Part shown: positions 54,281 to 63,271 of the stretch, in pieces
How positions within the stretch are numbered: the stretch's first letter is position 1
How the letters are laid out: each line of letters starts with the position of its first letter
From: Actinokineospora fastidiosa
Lineage (GTDB): Bacteria; Actinomycetota; Actinomycetes; Mycobacteriales; Pseudonocardiaceae
DNA length: 64,000 nt
Direction: 5' to 3'
NCBI RefSeq assembly: GCF_014648415.1
Contig: NZ_BMRB01000007.1
Location: forward strand, 62,001 to 126,000
Translations under genes and position numbers: made by a program
The notes under the pieces: model-generated
Database searches by the model: none
Seen by the model: only the letters and a program-made list of their open reading frames with translations
Told to the model about the DNA's origin: nothing

Positions 54281-54890
54281 TCACCAACTGCGGGCTAGCC
54301 GATCTTGCGCGCGGAACAGGTAGTTGTAGGCGCTGCCGGGATCCGCTTGGCGTCGGAGGCCAAGGAACGCGCTGGCGGCACCGAGTGCAGCGCCGATGGG
54401 ATTGCCGGAGACAAGGGTGACTGCGCTTCCAGCGATGCCGAGCCCAAAGGAGGCCAGGGGCCGCCGCCAAGACTTTCGGGCGAGGCGCCGAAGCTCGTCT
54501 GCGGTGTCCGCAAGAGCCTCCCGACGGTCCGCGAATGCCTGCTCTCGAGCATCGTGGTCAAGTGATGCAAGATTCCGAACAAAAATGCGGAGATCACGGA
54601 CGTATGCGCGGTGTTCGGCACCGTGCTGACGGCGGAATCAAGAACTTCGTCGAGAGGTACCGGTGTCAGGTCGAGAGTGATGCCATGTCCGACGGTCGGC
54701 AGCGTCGGCATATCCAGCGTGTCGAGCAGAGCTTGGAGATGGCGTGCATGCACACTGATTGGCTGTAGTGCGTAGCCAACCGCTTCAGCAGGGGTGCGCA
54801 GGAGTTGCGGGAGTACGACGAGCACGAAGGCACGTACGGCTGGGTGGAGCGAGGTTGACACGCCGTCTTCGCTGTGAGCGCTGCTGGGCA
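54281..54890 (-). pseudogene. Frameshifted hypothetical gene
   Basis: The 5' part reads HPAVRAFVLVVLPQLLRTPA, then LPTVGHGITLDLTPVPLDEV and LD in one frame; dropping into the next frame near 54632 (one T missing) gives FRRQHGAEHRAYVRDLRIFV, a coherent helical continuation, to PLASFGLGIAGSAVTLVSGN and a final RAQDRLARSW. The corrected protein has a charged helical middle and a hydrophobic C-terminal hairpin. The N-terminus is unclear beyond 54890. I do not assign a family. Confidence 0.5.
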
Positions 54891-55484
54891 TCCGACACTT
54901 GGCGCTCGCTGGAGCGTCCGCAGAGGTGCTTCGTCCAGCCCGTTGGCTCCTGATCTTCGCCAGCGTGGTGAGCCTTGCACTGAACGTGGCCGAACCGCTG
55001 GTCACAGGTGAGTTCGGCAAGGCAGCGTTCGACGCCGTGGGCCTCTGCTCCTGATCGGCTGGGCTGAGGTCGGCCCCGGCTTCAGCAGGCGATCAGCACG
55101 GCCAGCGTCGAAACCTGGTATCGGGAGTCCTCTGGTACCGATCAAGCAGAGCCCAGCGATCGGAGCAGCGTGGATGGCACCGATGAACCAAGTCAGCCGA
55201 CGGCTGCGACGGCAAATGAGGTGCAGTGGGGCCGCCGAAAGGCACCTCAACATCGCTCACCGGAACTCCTCCTGGAGCAGGCGAAGCGGGAGGATGCGGA
55301 TCATCGCGCAGCTCATCAGAAACCGGTATCGGCGGACACGCCGTACGCGGCTTGGGGTAGGCGCAACTCGGACGCCCCAGCTCGTCAAAGTTGTTCGTGC
55401 CGAGTACCAGGCCCAGAGCGCACGCGCTCCGGTTGATGCAGCTGTCGCGAGCGACGTGCAGCGCACTCCGGCAACCTTGGCGGC
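54891..55484. other. Gap without a recognisable gene
   Basis: About 590 bases. It may hold the lost 5' end of the minus-strand gene before it. Nothing else could be supported on either strand. Confidence 0.35.
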
Positions 55485-56291
55485 GTGACGGTGGTGGCGT
55501 ACAGCGCGTCCGTGTGGGCCACCACCGTCGAGCGCCGGATCCACAGGTGGCAAGTGCAACCGGTCTCGGCTGTCGATCTGTGCTGGGGACGACCCTTGTT
55601 ACCCGGACTAGTGTCGGCAGGCGTGACGCCGGAACATGAGAGTCTGCTCACCGCGCTGGTGGAGTTCGTCGGTGAAGCTGGCAAACGGGCGCCAGAACTG
55701 GCGGACATGGCCGACCGCGAGGCGGCAGACGCGATGGCCAGTTGGCCGCAGGCTGGCGAGGTCCGCCAGGCTGCCGCTGTTGCCGCCCACACCCACGGCT
55801 ATCTCGACGAAGGCCAACCGGCTGGCAGAGCATTCGATGCGCAGGGCCTTAATCGTCTCGGCATCGCCGGTCTTCTGCGAGCCGGCCGTGAGTTCGATCG
55901 CGAGGCGCTCGTCAACCAGCTGGCCGGTTATTTTGCCGGGCCCGCAGAACGCATATGGCGTCATCTTGTTCTGGATCTCGACTGGGAGTTGCCTGTCCCG
56001 GTTGAGATCGTGGGGTGGCGGCTGTGGCGGCCGAACGGTGAGGAGTGGGATGAGTTGCGACCGGTGCCAGCTGCGGCGGACTACGCGGCCGGGCAGGTAT
56101 GGGATCCGCTGCTGCGATTCGGCGAACATGTGGTGTTGTCCGTGTCCGAAGAGCAGGAAGAGCCCGCAAACGGCCACCGGATCCGGCTGTTGGCAGTCAG
56201 CTTTCTACGGGTGATGCCATCGTGGGTTGCTACCGCGCGGGTGGCTTCCGTTGTGGTCGGTCAAAGGCGCCGTTCATGGTCGCATCGATGA
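55485..56291 (+). CDS. Hypothetical protein
   Basis: A 268-residue protein. The middle is plausible coding sequence (ESLLTALVEFVGEAGKRAPE; REFDREALVNQLAGYFAGPA; ERIWRHLVLDLDWELPVPVE). GTG 55485 has no clear ribosome binding site; a start near GTG 55614 (VSAGVTPEHESLL) is an alternative. The 3' end overlaps the convergent gene at 56230 by about 60 bases, which suggests that the last 20 codons are not native. Function unknown. Confidence 0.5.
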   Translation: MTVVAYSASVWATTVERRIHRWQVQPVSAVDLCWGRPLLPGLVSAGVTPEHESLLTALVEFVGEAGKRAPELADMADREAADAMASWPQAGEVRQAAAVAAHTHGYLDEGQPAGRAFDAQGLNRLGIAGLLRAGREFDREALVNQLAGYFAGPAERIWRHLVLDLDWELPVPVEIVGWRLWRPNGEEWDELRPVPAAADYAAGQVWDPLLRFGEHVVLSVSEEQEEPANGHRIRLLAVSFLRVMPSWVATARVASVVVGQRRRSWSHR

Positions 56292-57357
56292 TGCGTTGCG
56301 CGTGCTTCCGGACGTCGGGGGGTTGCTGGCTGAGGTTGGCTTCGATCGTCCTGTGCGGTTGGTCGAGGAGGCTGCGAGCCTGGGCTGCGAGGTCGGGCAT
56401 GGGCCCGAGAGCAACGGTGACTGCTTGGAGGTTCTCCTGCCAGCCGGCGCGGAGCATGCCGATGACGGAGGGCACCAGGAGCATCACGATCTCCGGGTGC
56501 TGGTCGATCTGGTCCAGCCCGGCCAAGCCGGCGTAGTTCGCGTCGTCGAACAGTGCGGCCATCATTCGCGCCACGAGCGGTAGGTGCCGGAACAACACCG
56601 CGACGATGTCACGGGCTGTCCCCATCTCCGCCTCGGTCGCCTCGCGCACCGCGCGTAACGCGGTGGGCAGGGCAACTACCTCGGCGGTCTCGAAGAGGGC
56701 CTCGGCTGGCCCTGTCAGCCACGGTCCGGCTCCCTCGACGCGCTGCCGCCGACCGTTGGGAGCGACGCCAAGTACCCGTTCGACAGTCTTCGCGTCTTCG
56801 GCCGTGGCGTGGACCGCATCTCCGAGAGCGAATGCGCGTAGGAGCAGATGGACTGCCTGCGCCCGGTCGGCGGCCCGGACTCGGGTTCGTCGGGGAAGGG
56901 AGTTGGGCCCGCGTTTGGCCGTGAGCCCACCTGCAATCCGGTGGAGCGCCTGGTCGCGGTCGCTGTCCACCGTGGGGGCCAAGCCATGCCGCTGGGCTTG
57001 CGTGGTGATCTCTCGTTTCAGCATGTCAAGCGCAGCGGTGAGGCCATCAACGAGCGCGGCACGGATGACGTCAGGTGCAAGGGGGAACCCGTCGACCCAT
57101 AGCAGCACGCGCAGCGTGTCGAGGTCCTTCGTGTGTTCACGCCACCCAAGCAGTGCGATTAGTTGTCGATGTGCCCCGTCCGAGTAGGTCCACACCGGAG
57201 TCCGGCCGCGGTGGCCGGTACGGACGGGCCGGGGCAGCAGTCCCTGGGCGCGGAAGGTCTCCAGCATCCTCAGACTGACTTGGTACCCCGCATCGCCAGC
57301 GATACGGACGAGAGCCTCACTGTCGTGACCAATACCTGTCTCGTGGCCGACGCCCAT
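56230..57357 (-). CDS. MerR-like DNA-binding protein with unknown C-terminal domain
   Basis: A 375-residue protein. Residues about 10-100 resemble a MerR-type winged helix: VRIAGDAGYQVSLRMLETFR, AQGLLPRPVRTGHRGRTPVW, YSDGAHRQLIALLGWREHTK. The remaining 270 residues are helical (RAADRAQAVHLLLRAFALGD; GTARDIVAVLFRHLPLVARM) with no known ligand pocket. ATG 57357 is used. It is divergent from the small protein at 57553. It may regulate genes of this accessory block. Confidence 0.65.
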   Translation of the reverse strand: MGVGHETGIGHDSEALVRIAGDAGYQVSLRMLETFRAQGLLPRPVRTGHRGRTPVWTYSDGAHRQLIALLGWREHTKDLDTLRVLLWVDGFPLAPDVIRAALVDGLTAALDMLKREITTQAQRHGLAPTVDSDRDQALHRIAGGLTAKRGPNSLPRRTRVRAADRAQAVHLLLRAFALGDAVHATAEDAKTVERVLGVAPNGRRQRVEGAGPWLTGPAEALFETAEVVALPTALRAVREATEAEMGTARDIVAVLFRHLPLVARMMAALFDDANYAGLAGLDQIDQHPEIVMLLVPSVIGMLRAGWQENLQAVTVALGPMPDLAAQARSLLDQPHRTIEANLSQQPPDVRKHAQRIIDATMNGAFDRPQRKPPAR

Positions 57358-57552
57358 GCAGAGATCCTATCCGGAAGTACTCCCACCGTGTGGCCAGTTA
57401 ACGTGCACGTCTTGGCTAGTACTCCCGCTGGGGAGCCGACCAACTTGCATCGACGTCGGAAGACCTTGCTACCTGCTCATATTCGTGATCCTGTGGATGT
57501 GCAGCGACCACCGGTCGCCGAAGTACTAATCCCATCAATGTCGCGAGGAACG

Positions 57553-57723
57553 ATGATGATCAACGAGAACGACCTGAAGAAGATCCTGGCTGCCACAGCG
57601 GCTGGGTACGCGAGCTCGGTCACCAGACGGTGGGCACGCCAGCGCGGTCTCGACCGACTGGCTGTGACACTGCTATCGACGGTGGCTGGCGCTGTCGTCT
57701 CAGCGGTAGTCCTCCGCACCTGA
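57553..57723 (+). CDS. Small single-helix membrane protein
   Basis: A 56-residue protein MMINENDLKKILAATAAGYA, then a basic middle (TRRWARQRG) and a C-terminal hydrophobic helix (LAVTLLSTVAGAVVSAVVL). GAGGAA precedes ATG 57553. The tail-anchor layout is clear; function unknown. It is 150 bases upstream of the histidine kinase. Confidence 0.55.
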   Translation: MMINENDLKKILAATAAGYASSVTRRWARQRGLDRLAVTLLSTVAGAVVSAVVLRT

Positions 57724-57872
57724 GAACACCCGCTAGGCCACCGACGACGAGGAGCGATCGTCCGGCGTGTGGCGGGAACTCAGCGGGTACTGGAACAGCC
57801 TTGGCTAGGTGAGCGCGCCGAAGACGATCAATACCCTGCCTCAGCCGCGGGCTGGCTGGCAGGATCAGTGAG

Positions 57873-58862
57873 GTGAATGGTGGTGCCGTGCTGGCTGTGG
57901 TCCTCGGTGTCGGGGTGCTGTTGGTTGCCCTCGTGGTGGCGACCGCGCTCGTGCTGCGGGCTGTACGTGCCTCGACGGCAAAGCAACCGCAGGATCCTGC
58001 ATGGGGCGACACGGCAGAGCGGTTCGAGCGGAGCGTTGCCACACTCGCTGACCTGAACTTGGACATGAGCCGGTTTGAGCGCAGCGTTGCCATGCTCGAA
58101 GACTTGCGCCTGGACACGAGCCGGTTCTGGGAGAGCGTCGTCATGCTCGCCGACTTGCAGCCGACCATGGCGAACATGACGTCCCGTCTGGCGGAGCCGG
58201 CGGCGATCGGCCCCACCGAAGTCACCGATGCCCGGATCGTCGCCGAGTTGAACCACGCTCTCCAAACGCCGCTGCGCGGTCTCGGCTACGCCGTCCGGAA
58301 CCTGGAGAACCTCCCAGACGAGGTGCTGATCGAGGAGCGGGCCAAACGCCTGGCCGACATGGCCGCGATGCTCGACAGTTGCACCGCCGCGTTGGCCACC
58401 TTCCGCGGTCTGGTCACCACAGTCGCGTCGGTGCCCTCGCGGCAGCCGTCCCTCAACGAGGCGGTTCGCGCTTTCGGTGACTCGATCCCAAGCCCGAACG
58501 ACGAGCCGATCGCGATCAACATCGTCGGACTGCCGGACCGGGTCGACGGATTCTCCAACCACTACCTGCTCACCATGCTTCAGCCGCTGGTCGAGAACGC
58601 GATCGAGGGCTGCGTCCCCGGCGGCACGGTCGAGATCACCTGCATCGACCACGGCGACGCGGTCGAGTTCACCGTGTTCAATCCTGTCGACCGTCCGGTC
58701 GACCAGGATGTCCTGTTCGCACCGCGGCGCACGACCAAGGACGGGCACCAGGGCCTCGGAGTATCCATCGTGTCCCGGCTCGCGGAGTTCGAACGGGGCG
58801 ACCTGACTGCGGATACCACCGACACCGGCGTGCGCATGCGCGTCGTCCTGCCGAGGAGGTAG
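57873..58862 (+). CDS. Histidine kinase with short tandem repeat linker
   Basis: A 329-residue protein: one membrane helix (about residues 5-30), three tandem 17-residue repeats (RFERSVATLADLNLDMS and two variants, 50-100) likely forming a coiled stalk, a phospho-acceptor block ARIVAELNHALQTPLRGLGY, and a HATPase_c domain with MLQPLVENAIEGCVPGGTVE and HQGLGVSIVSRLAE. No extracytoplasmic sensor is present. The D-x-G-x-G loop is degenerate, so activity should be tested. GTG 57873 is used with AGGA eight bases before. The receiver protein follows after 2 bases. Confidence 0.8.
   Translation: MNGGAVLAVVLGVGVLLVALVVATALVLRAVRASTAKQPQDPAWGDTAERFERSVATLADLNLDMSRFERSVAMLEDLRLDTSRFWESVVMLADLQPTMANMTSRLAEPAAIGPTEVTDARIVAELNHALQTPLRGLGYAVRNLENLPDEVLIEERAKRLADMAAMLDSCTAALATFRGLVTTVASVPSRQPSLNEAVRAFGDSIPSPNDEPIAINIVGLPDRVDGFSNHYLLTMLQPLVENAIEGCVPGGTVEITCIDHGDAVEFTVFNPVDRPVDQDVLFAPRRTTKDGHQGLGVSIVSRLAEFERGDLTADTTDTGVRMRVVLPRR
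58020..58172 (+). repeat. Three tandem 51-bp repeats inside the kinase gene
   Basis: Three in-frame copies of a 51-base unit, each starting CGGTT, encode the 17-residue RFxxSVxxLxDLxxxxs repeat. The first two copies are closest to each other. A multiple of 3 bases keeps the frame, so copy number could vary without breaking the gene. Confidence 0.75.
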
Positions 58863-58864
58863 CC

Positions 58865-59836
58865 ATGCACCCGGAGATCCTCGTCGTGGACGACGACCGC
58901 ATGTACGCCCAGAACCTGGCCGAATGGCTGCGGAACCGGATGCCGCAGGAAGTCGCACACACCGACGACAAGGACGAGGCGATCGAGCTGGTGAAGTCCA
59001 CGTACGTGCGGGTGGCGATCCTGGACCAGCGCATGCGCCGCAAGCTCGGCATGGACGGCACTGAACTCGCCGCCGAAATCCGGACGATCGACGAACGGAT
59101 CCGCGTCATCATCCTCAGTGGCGAGTCTGACGTTCGGGACTACCAGAAGTCCAACGAACTGCGGCTGCGGCACCTGGTGAAGGGCGACGACGAGGCCCTA
59201 TTACGGGAGATCCGGCTCGCGCGACAGCAGTATCTGCTCGACCTGGAACGCGGCGCCGAGACGAAGGCTGAGGTCATCGGCCACTACCGCCCCCGCGTGT
59301 TCTTCCGCGGTCCGGCAGTGGTATTCAAGAAGCTCGTCGAGGAATACGTCTCCACCACTCCGGAGGTCGACGAGCACGACTTCCGGACGTTGGTGCATGT
59401 CAACGCCGGCCAGACGGTCACCGAGGCGCAGATCAGCACGTTCGGCCACGAGATCGAGATCGAGGAAGAGAGCACCCGCCAACTGGAGGCGACCGGCTTG
59501 TTCCGGGAGGTGGTGATCGCGCAGCTCACCACCAGCCTGAAGTCGGCGATCCGCGAGCGCGGCCGGACGATCGTCACCCGGCAGGAGCAGCACAGCAGCG
59601 AGCAGCGGTTCGAGGTGCCAGAGAAGGACCAGACCGAGGGCGTGGTCGCCTTCGCCATCCAGGAAGCGCCGCTATACCACCGGAAACGCGCATTGATCCA
59701 AGTCTCGTGCGAGTGCTGTGGTCACCAGGACGTTGTCACGGTCGGCTTCCGCGAGCCGAGCGGCCAGATCCGCCGCCGCCGTGTCGACTACCTTACGGAC
59801 AACAAGCAGCGGATTACCGATATCGGCACTCGATGA
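58865..59836 (+). CDS. Receiver-domain protein with novel, non-DNA-binding C-terminal domain
   Basis: A 323-residue partner of the kinase, with AGGAGG upstream of ATG 58865. Residues 1-125 are a receiver domain: EILVVDDDRMYAQ, acceptor Asp 54 in VAILDQRMRRKLGMDG, and LRHLVKGDDE with the Lys. The 200-residue remainder has no helix-turn-helix, GGDEF, EAL or phosphatase motif. It holds FFRGPAVVFKKLVEEYVSTT, a charged helical middle and a C-terminal module with QVSCECCGHQDVVTVGFREP, where a CxC-C cluster could bind a metal. Output is presumably protein-protein interaction. Confidence 0.8.
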   Translation: MHPEILVVDDDRMYAQNLAEWLRNRMPQEVAHTDDKDEAIELVKSTYVRVAILDQRMRRKLGMDGTELAAEIRTIDERIRVIILSGESDVRDYQKSNELRLRHLVKGDDEALLREIRLARQQYLLDLERGAETKAEVIGHYRPRVFFRGPAVVFKKLVEEYVSTTPEVDEHDFRTLVHVNAGQTVTEAQISTFGHEIEIEEESTRQLEATGLFREVVIAQLTTSLKSAIRERGRTIVTRQEQHSSEQRFEVPEKDQTEGVVAFAIQEAPLYHRKRALIQVSCECCGHQDVVTVGFREPSGQIRRRRVDYLTDNKQRITDIGTR

Positions 59837-59954
59837 ACACCTGTCGTCGACCGCGTTGCCTCGAAGTTAAGTGAATGTCGTATCGGTAAGCGTGTGAGTC
59901 TCCCATGACCCGCCTGCGGTCGACCCTGCAGGTTGTGAAACGGAGGCTGCCGTG

Positions 59955-60484
59955 TCAGGTGGAATAGCGCTCGGCGAGCCGGTTGAAGAACGACGTAAGC
60001 TGCCTGTCGGTGGCTGGGCTTTCGGTGAGTTCGGCGCCGCCGAAGCGGTAGACCTCGTAGCCGCGTAGCCGCAGTTCGCGGTCCTCGGCGACCATCTCGG
60101 CGTACCGCTGGGCGTCGGCGCGCCCAGTCTCGTCGGCGTAGTGCTGTCTGCCGTCGCATTCGATCACGATGCGGATTTCGCTGCGGTAGGAGCAGGAGGA
60201 AGTCCATCCGCTGGCGGGGCAACGGGGAGGAACCGGGGCGTGGTGGGCTCGGGTGTACGGGTCGTAGTGCAGGTACACCTGCGGGAGCAGAGCCGGGATG
60301 TCATTGCCAAGCCGGACGTAGCGCTCAGCGTATGCGCGCAGGATCCGTCGCTCCGCGTCGTTGTCGCCCAGTGAGCGGTCGAGCCGCCGGTACAGGCTGC
60401 GCGAGACTTCGCGTGCAGGTGCCTCAGTGAGCCCTTCGCGCTCGACCCACCAGCTGGTCCAGGTCTGCCCAGGTGAGCCCAGGT
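59955..60484 (-). pseudogene. PD-(D/E)XK-type nuclease, 5'-truncated and doubly frameshifted
   Basis: The readable frame contains EVSRSLYRRLDRSLGDNDAE, PALLPQVYLHYDPYTRA, then IRIVIECDGRQHYADETGRA and AEDRELRLRGYEVYRFGGAE, as in DUF559/Vsr-like nucleases. The segment between (about 60190-60245) is out of frame: another frame there gives LPRQRMDFLLLLP with the Asp that precedes the ECDG block in this family. Two compensating indels would restore the site. The N-terminus is cut by the IS256-type remnant at 60485. Confidence 0.6.
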
Positions 60485-60694
60485 CTGTGAGCTGCAGCAT
60501 CCTGCCCTCACCCGTCAGTTTCAACCCGCCAGCCCTGGCGCTGGTCAGCAAACTGCGTGACAAGCTGCTCGTCCAAGCCGTCCGGGCCGGCCACGGGCCT
60601 TCGAGTCCTCAACGTTCCCCACGCCGGACATCATGTCGGTCATCAGGTGCACTTCCATGATCAGGAGTTACACCGTTTCGTTTTACAGTCCCCC
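60485..60694 (-). mobile_element. IS256-family (mutator type) left-end remnant
   Basis: On the minus strand the element end GGGGACTGTAAAACG then AAACGGTGTAACTCC (60693-60664) is followed by ATG 60657 and the transposase N-terminus in three frames: MTDMMSGVGNVEDSKA, then VAGPDGLDEQLVTQFADQ, then SARAGGLKLTGEGRMLQLTD. This matches the conserved start of actinobacterial IS256-type transposases. Everything after about 55 residues is gone, so it cannot move. It abuts and truncates the nuclease gene. Confidence 0.65.
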
Positions 60695-61100
60695 AGCCGG
60701 GTCGGTGTGGGTCGCAACGATCACTTGTCGCCGCTAGCGGAGACGGTAGCAAATGCGAGCAGAATGTGACATGGCGGAACAACGCGGGCGTGCCACAGCA
60801 CCGCGCGTTCTTCCTTGCCGAACAGGGGACGCCGGAGGTGATCGTGGAGTCAGGCTCGACATCGCTGTCTTCGAGTCGCCAGCTGAGTCGCTTGCGGCGG
60901 ACTACGCGCACAGACGCTTCGGCTGAACCCGGCGGGTCAAGATCCGATCCTCCGGTGTGCGCGTCCGACCCGGTTGGCGGCCAGGTGCCCGAACATGTCG
61001 TCGAGTGTCGCGGTGGTCGGCGGGTCGTCGATCCAGCCCCATCTGAGCGCCTGTTAACGCACTCGTGGTGCGGCACGTGCCCGGACCAACGGTGGCGCCG
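60695..61100. other. Gap with a possible gene fragment
   Basis: About 405 bases. On the minus strand near 60945-61055 one frame reads RWGWIDDPPTTATLDDMFGH then LAANRVGRAHRRIGS and stops, which looks like the C-terminus of a lost protein. No start or domain is visible. Confidence 0.3.
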
Positions 61101-61940
61101 CTACTCGCCGACTCGCACTCCTTCCACCAGTGCCCGGGGAATGTAGTCGGATTCCACCGTGAGGCCAAGGTCTAGGTCGTAGGCGATGCAGGCCATTGCA
61201 AGGGGGGCGAGTGCTAGCAGGCCGTCCGGCTCGTTAGCCCGATCGTTCTGTCCCCAGTACTTCTTGTGCTGCTCGAGGGCAAATGCGAGTTCGCGGTTCA
61301 CGCCGTCGGTATCGTGCTGGACGATGTAATTGAACAGCTTCATGGCGGGGTAGTGAAGCCGCAACGCACGCGTCTTGCCCATCAACAGCTTGTCCGTATT
61401 CATGGCGTCCAGCGCGGTGTTGAGCATGGTCAGGACTTTAGGATCACGACGCCAGTAGGATTTCAGCACCTCGACCCAGAGGTACAGGAACTCGTCACCC
61501 GTCGCCCCGCTCCCGTGCAGGACTTTCGCTGGCACGGAGCAGAGGAGGTCCAGCAGCTTCTTGTCTCGACAGGCGACAGCCAAGTGATGCGCGTCAAGCC
61601 ACATGCCAGGATCGGCGTGGACCCCGTTCCCCGCAGCGGGCACCCGGACAGGTTCGCCGATGACCATGTCGACGCCGTCCCCGTCAGTCATGGCGTATGC
61701 GAAGATTCCAGCGCCAGCTTGCGTAGCCAACACGATGCTGTCCCAGAACTCGATGCTGCTCCCATTCGGGTCGAAGACCGAGCGGTACGCGGCATGCCTC
61801 AAGGCGCGAGTGTGAGCGAAGTAGAGCTGGTCGAGGTGCTGGCGGGCGCGCTCTACGGCGATTTTCTCCTTGACGACGAGTGCTTCGACGTGCCTACGGG
61901 CGAGCTCGTAATCTGTCGGATGTCGCGTAATGGTGCTCAT
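61101..61940 (-). CDS. Imm49-family immunity protein
   Basis: A 279-residue helical protein with the Imm49 pattern: PGMWLDAHHLAVACRDKKLL, DEFLYLWVEVLKSYWRRDPK, LHYPAMKLFNYIVQHDTDGV, FALEQHKKYWGQNDRANEPD and LALAPLAMACIAYDL, ending VESDYIPRALVEG. Imm49 proteins neutralise nuclease-type polymorphic toxins. ATG 61940 overlaps the TGA of the nuclease-toxin gene, so toxin and antidote are translated together, toxin first. Confidence 0.9.
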   Translation of the reverse strand: MSTITRHPTDYELARRHVEALVVKEKIAVERARQHLDQLYFAHTRALRHAAYRSVFDPNGSSIEFWDSIVLATQAGAGIFAYAMTDGDGVDMVIGEPVRVPAAGNGVHADPGMWLDAHHLAVACRDKKLLDLLCSVPAKVLHGSGATGDEFLYLWVEVLKSYWRRDPKVLTMLNTALDAMNTDKLLMGKTRALRLHYPAMKLFNYIVQHDTDGVNRELAFALEQHKKYWGQNDRANEPDGLLALAPLAMACIAYDLDLGLTVESDYIPRALVEGVRVGE

Positions 61941-63271
61941 GAAGTTCTCCCGAAAGAGTCTAGGTCGAATGTGCGATGCGAGTAACCGTTGAATTCGGAA
62001 CCTCGGCTTCCTGGTCTGAGTGACGCGCGGACTAGGATATAATCCAGCGTCCCGTCAGCTCGTGCGTCGAGCAACCGTTCCGTCCTGTCATCCTCGGGGC
62101 GAGATTCCAAACGGGCGTCCATCTGGTTCACGATCGAGTTGAAGTAGTGGGCAGTCCCCTGTTCCGCAATCACGTTCCCGGCGCGCCGCGTACCCAGTGG
62201 GCCGCCGCCCGCTTTACACTCAACGACCACCAAGCGCTCCTTCCCACCAGCATCGGTTACGGACCATATCTGGTCGAACCACCCCGCTCCTCGTTCACTC
62301 CCGTCTGTGGCGTGCAACGGCTTGATCTCAACACCTTCTCCGCCATACATCTTCTCAACCGCGAGCTGACCTGACGCCAGGCCCAAGGACTCGCTCTTCA
62401 GCGTCACGTCCTTGTATGCCATTTTTAGGTTTCTGCTCGTGACATTGAGGTCGTTCTTTACGTCCTTCAGCGTGGTGAGCGCAGCATCGCGTTCGGCCAC
62501 GATCTGGGCGAACCTCTCCTTCTCCTGTTGTGTCGCACAGTACCGCTCTACGTCCCCCTTGAAGGACGCGCGCTGAACCCCGGACTCGACCGGAACGTAC
62601 CAACCACCTTCCGCGGCGCGCATCTGAGGAATCCGGTTACCGTCCGCGTCCTCGGCAAAGGCGTCCCGGCGCACGGGCTCACCTCTACGCAGGTAGTAGT
62701 GTTCCTGGAACATGGGGTCGTCCGCCCGCAGTGCGCTGGGGTACGGCTTGTCGTCACTCTCTTGATCGACCTCGGCCGTTCCCCCCGGGCGTCCTTCTTC
62801 GTCGGTGAGGGGAGTCGAATCCTCCTCGTCCGACCAGTCGGACGACCTGAGCTCCGCATCGTCACCCGCTAGCGCTGCAGTCCCAGCCTCCAGCATGTCT
62901 TCCGCTACGTCACCCGCAGTAACTGCGGCCGGGTTGGGGAGATCTGCGGAGGTAAGGCTCTTGACTAGTGGTTTGCTACCCGTCACCCCCTTCGGGTTGA
63001 TCGAGTATGCGGATTCGTAAACTGCTAGCGAGGCGAGTTCCTGTTTGGTTGGGGGAGGGTCGCTACTCATCGGCAGGTGGGGCGGAGCCGATTGACTCAA
63101 GTCTCCGCTTTGGTCGGGCTTGATCAAGCCAGTCGTGGGGGGTACGCGGTCCTTGGGGGTTACCAGTTTCCGCTCGTTGATGACCACGCTTGCCGGATCT
63201 GGCAGTTTAGGAGGCGATAAATCGGGTGTTGGATGTGGGGATGAATTATCAGTGCCCGAGTCGGCGCTCAT
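61937..63271 (-). CDS. Polymorphic-type toxin with C-terminal restriction-like nuclease domain
   Basis: A 444-residue protein. The first 170 residues are disordered and Pro/Ser/Asp-rich (MSADSGTDNSSPHPTPDLSP). A middle part holds YYLRRGEPVRRDAFAEDADG and a long coiled-coil (FAQIVAERDAALTTLKDVKN). The last 160 residues are a PD-(D/E)XK-like nuclease: LAVEKMYGGEGVEIK, GAGWFDQIWSVTDAGGKERL, VVVECKAGGGPLGTRRAG, then EQGTAHYFNSIVNQM. ATG 63271 overlaps the stop of the upstream gene. There is no signal peptide and no WXG or LXG domain, so the delivery route is open. Linked to Imm49. Confidence 0.78.
   Translation of the reverse strand: MSADSGTDNSSPHPTPDLSPPKLPDPASVVINERKLVTPKDRVPPTTGLIKPDQSGDLSQSAPPHLPMSSDPPPTKQELASLAVYESAYSINPKGVTGSKPLVKSLTSADLPNPAAVTAGDVAEDMLEAGTAALAGDDAELRSSDWSDEEDSTPLTDEEGRPGGTAEVDQESDDKPYPSALRADDPMFQEHYYLRRGEPVRRDAFAEDADGNRIPQMRAAEGGWYVPVESGVQRASFKGDVERYCATQQEKERFAQIVAERDAALTTLKDVKNDLNVTSRNLKMAYKDVTLKSESLGLASGQLAVEKMYGGEGVEIKPLHATDGSERGAGWFDQIWSVTDAGGKERLVVVECKAGGGPLGTRRAGNVIAEQGTAHYFNSIVNQMDARLESRPEDDRTERLLDARADGTLDYILVRASLRPGSRGSEFNGYSHRTFDLDSFGRTS

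Noticed and set aside
55170-55559. Several overlapping open frames on both strands
   Set aside because: None has a ribosome binding site, conserved residues or consistent codon bias.
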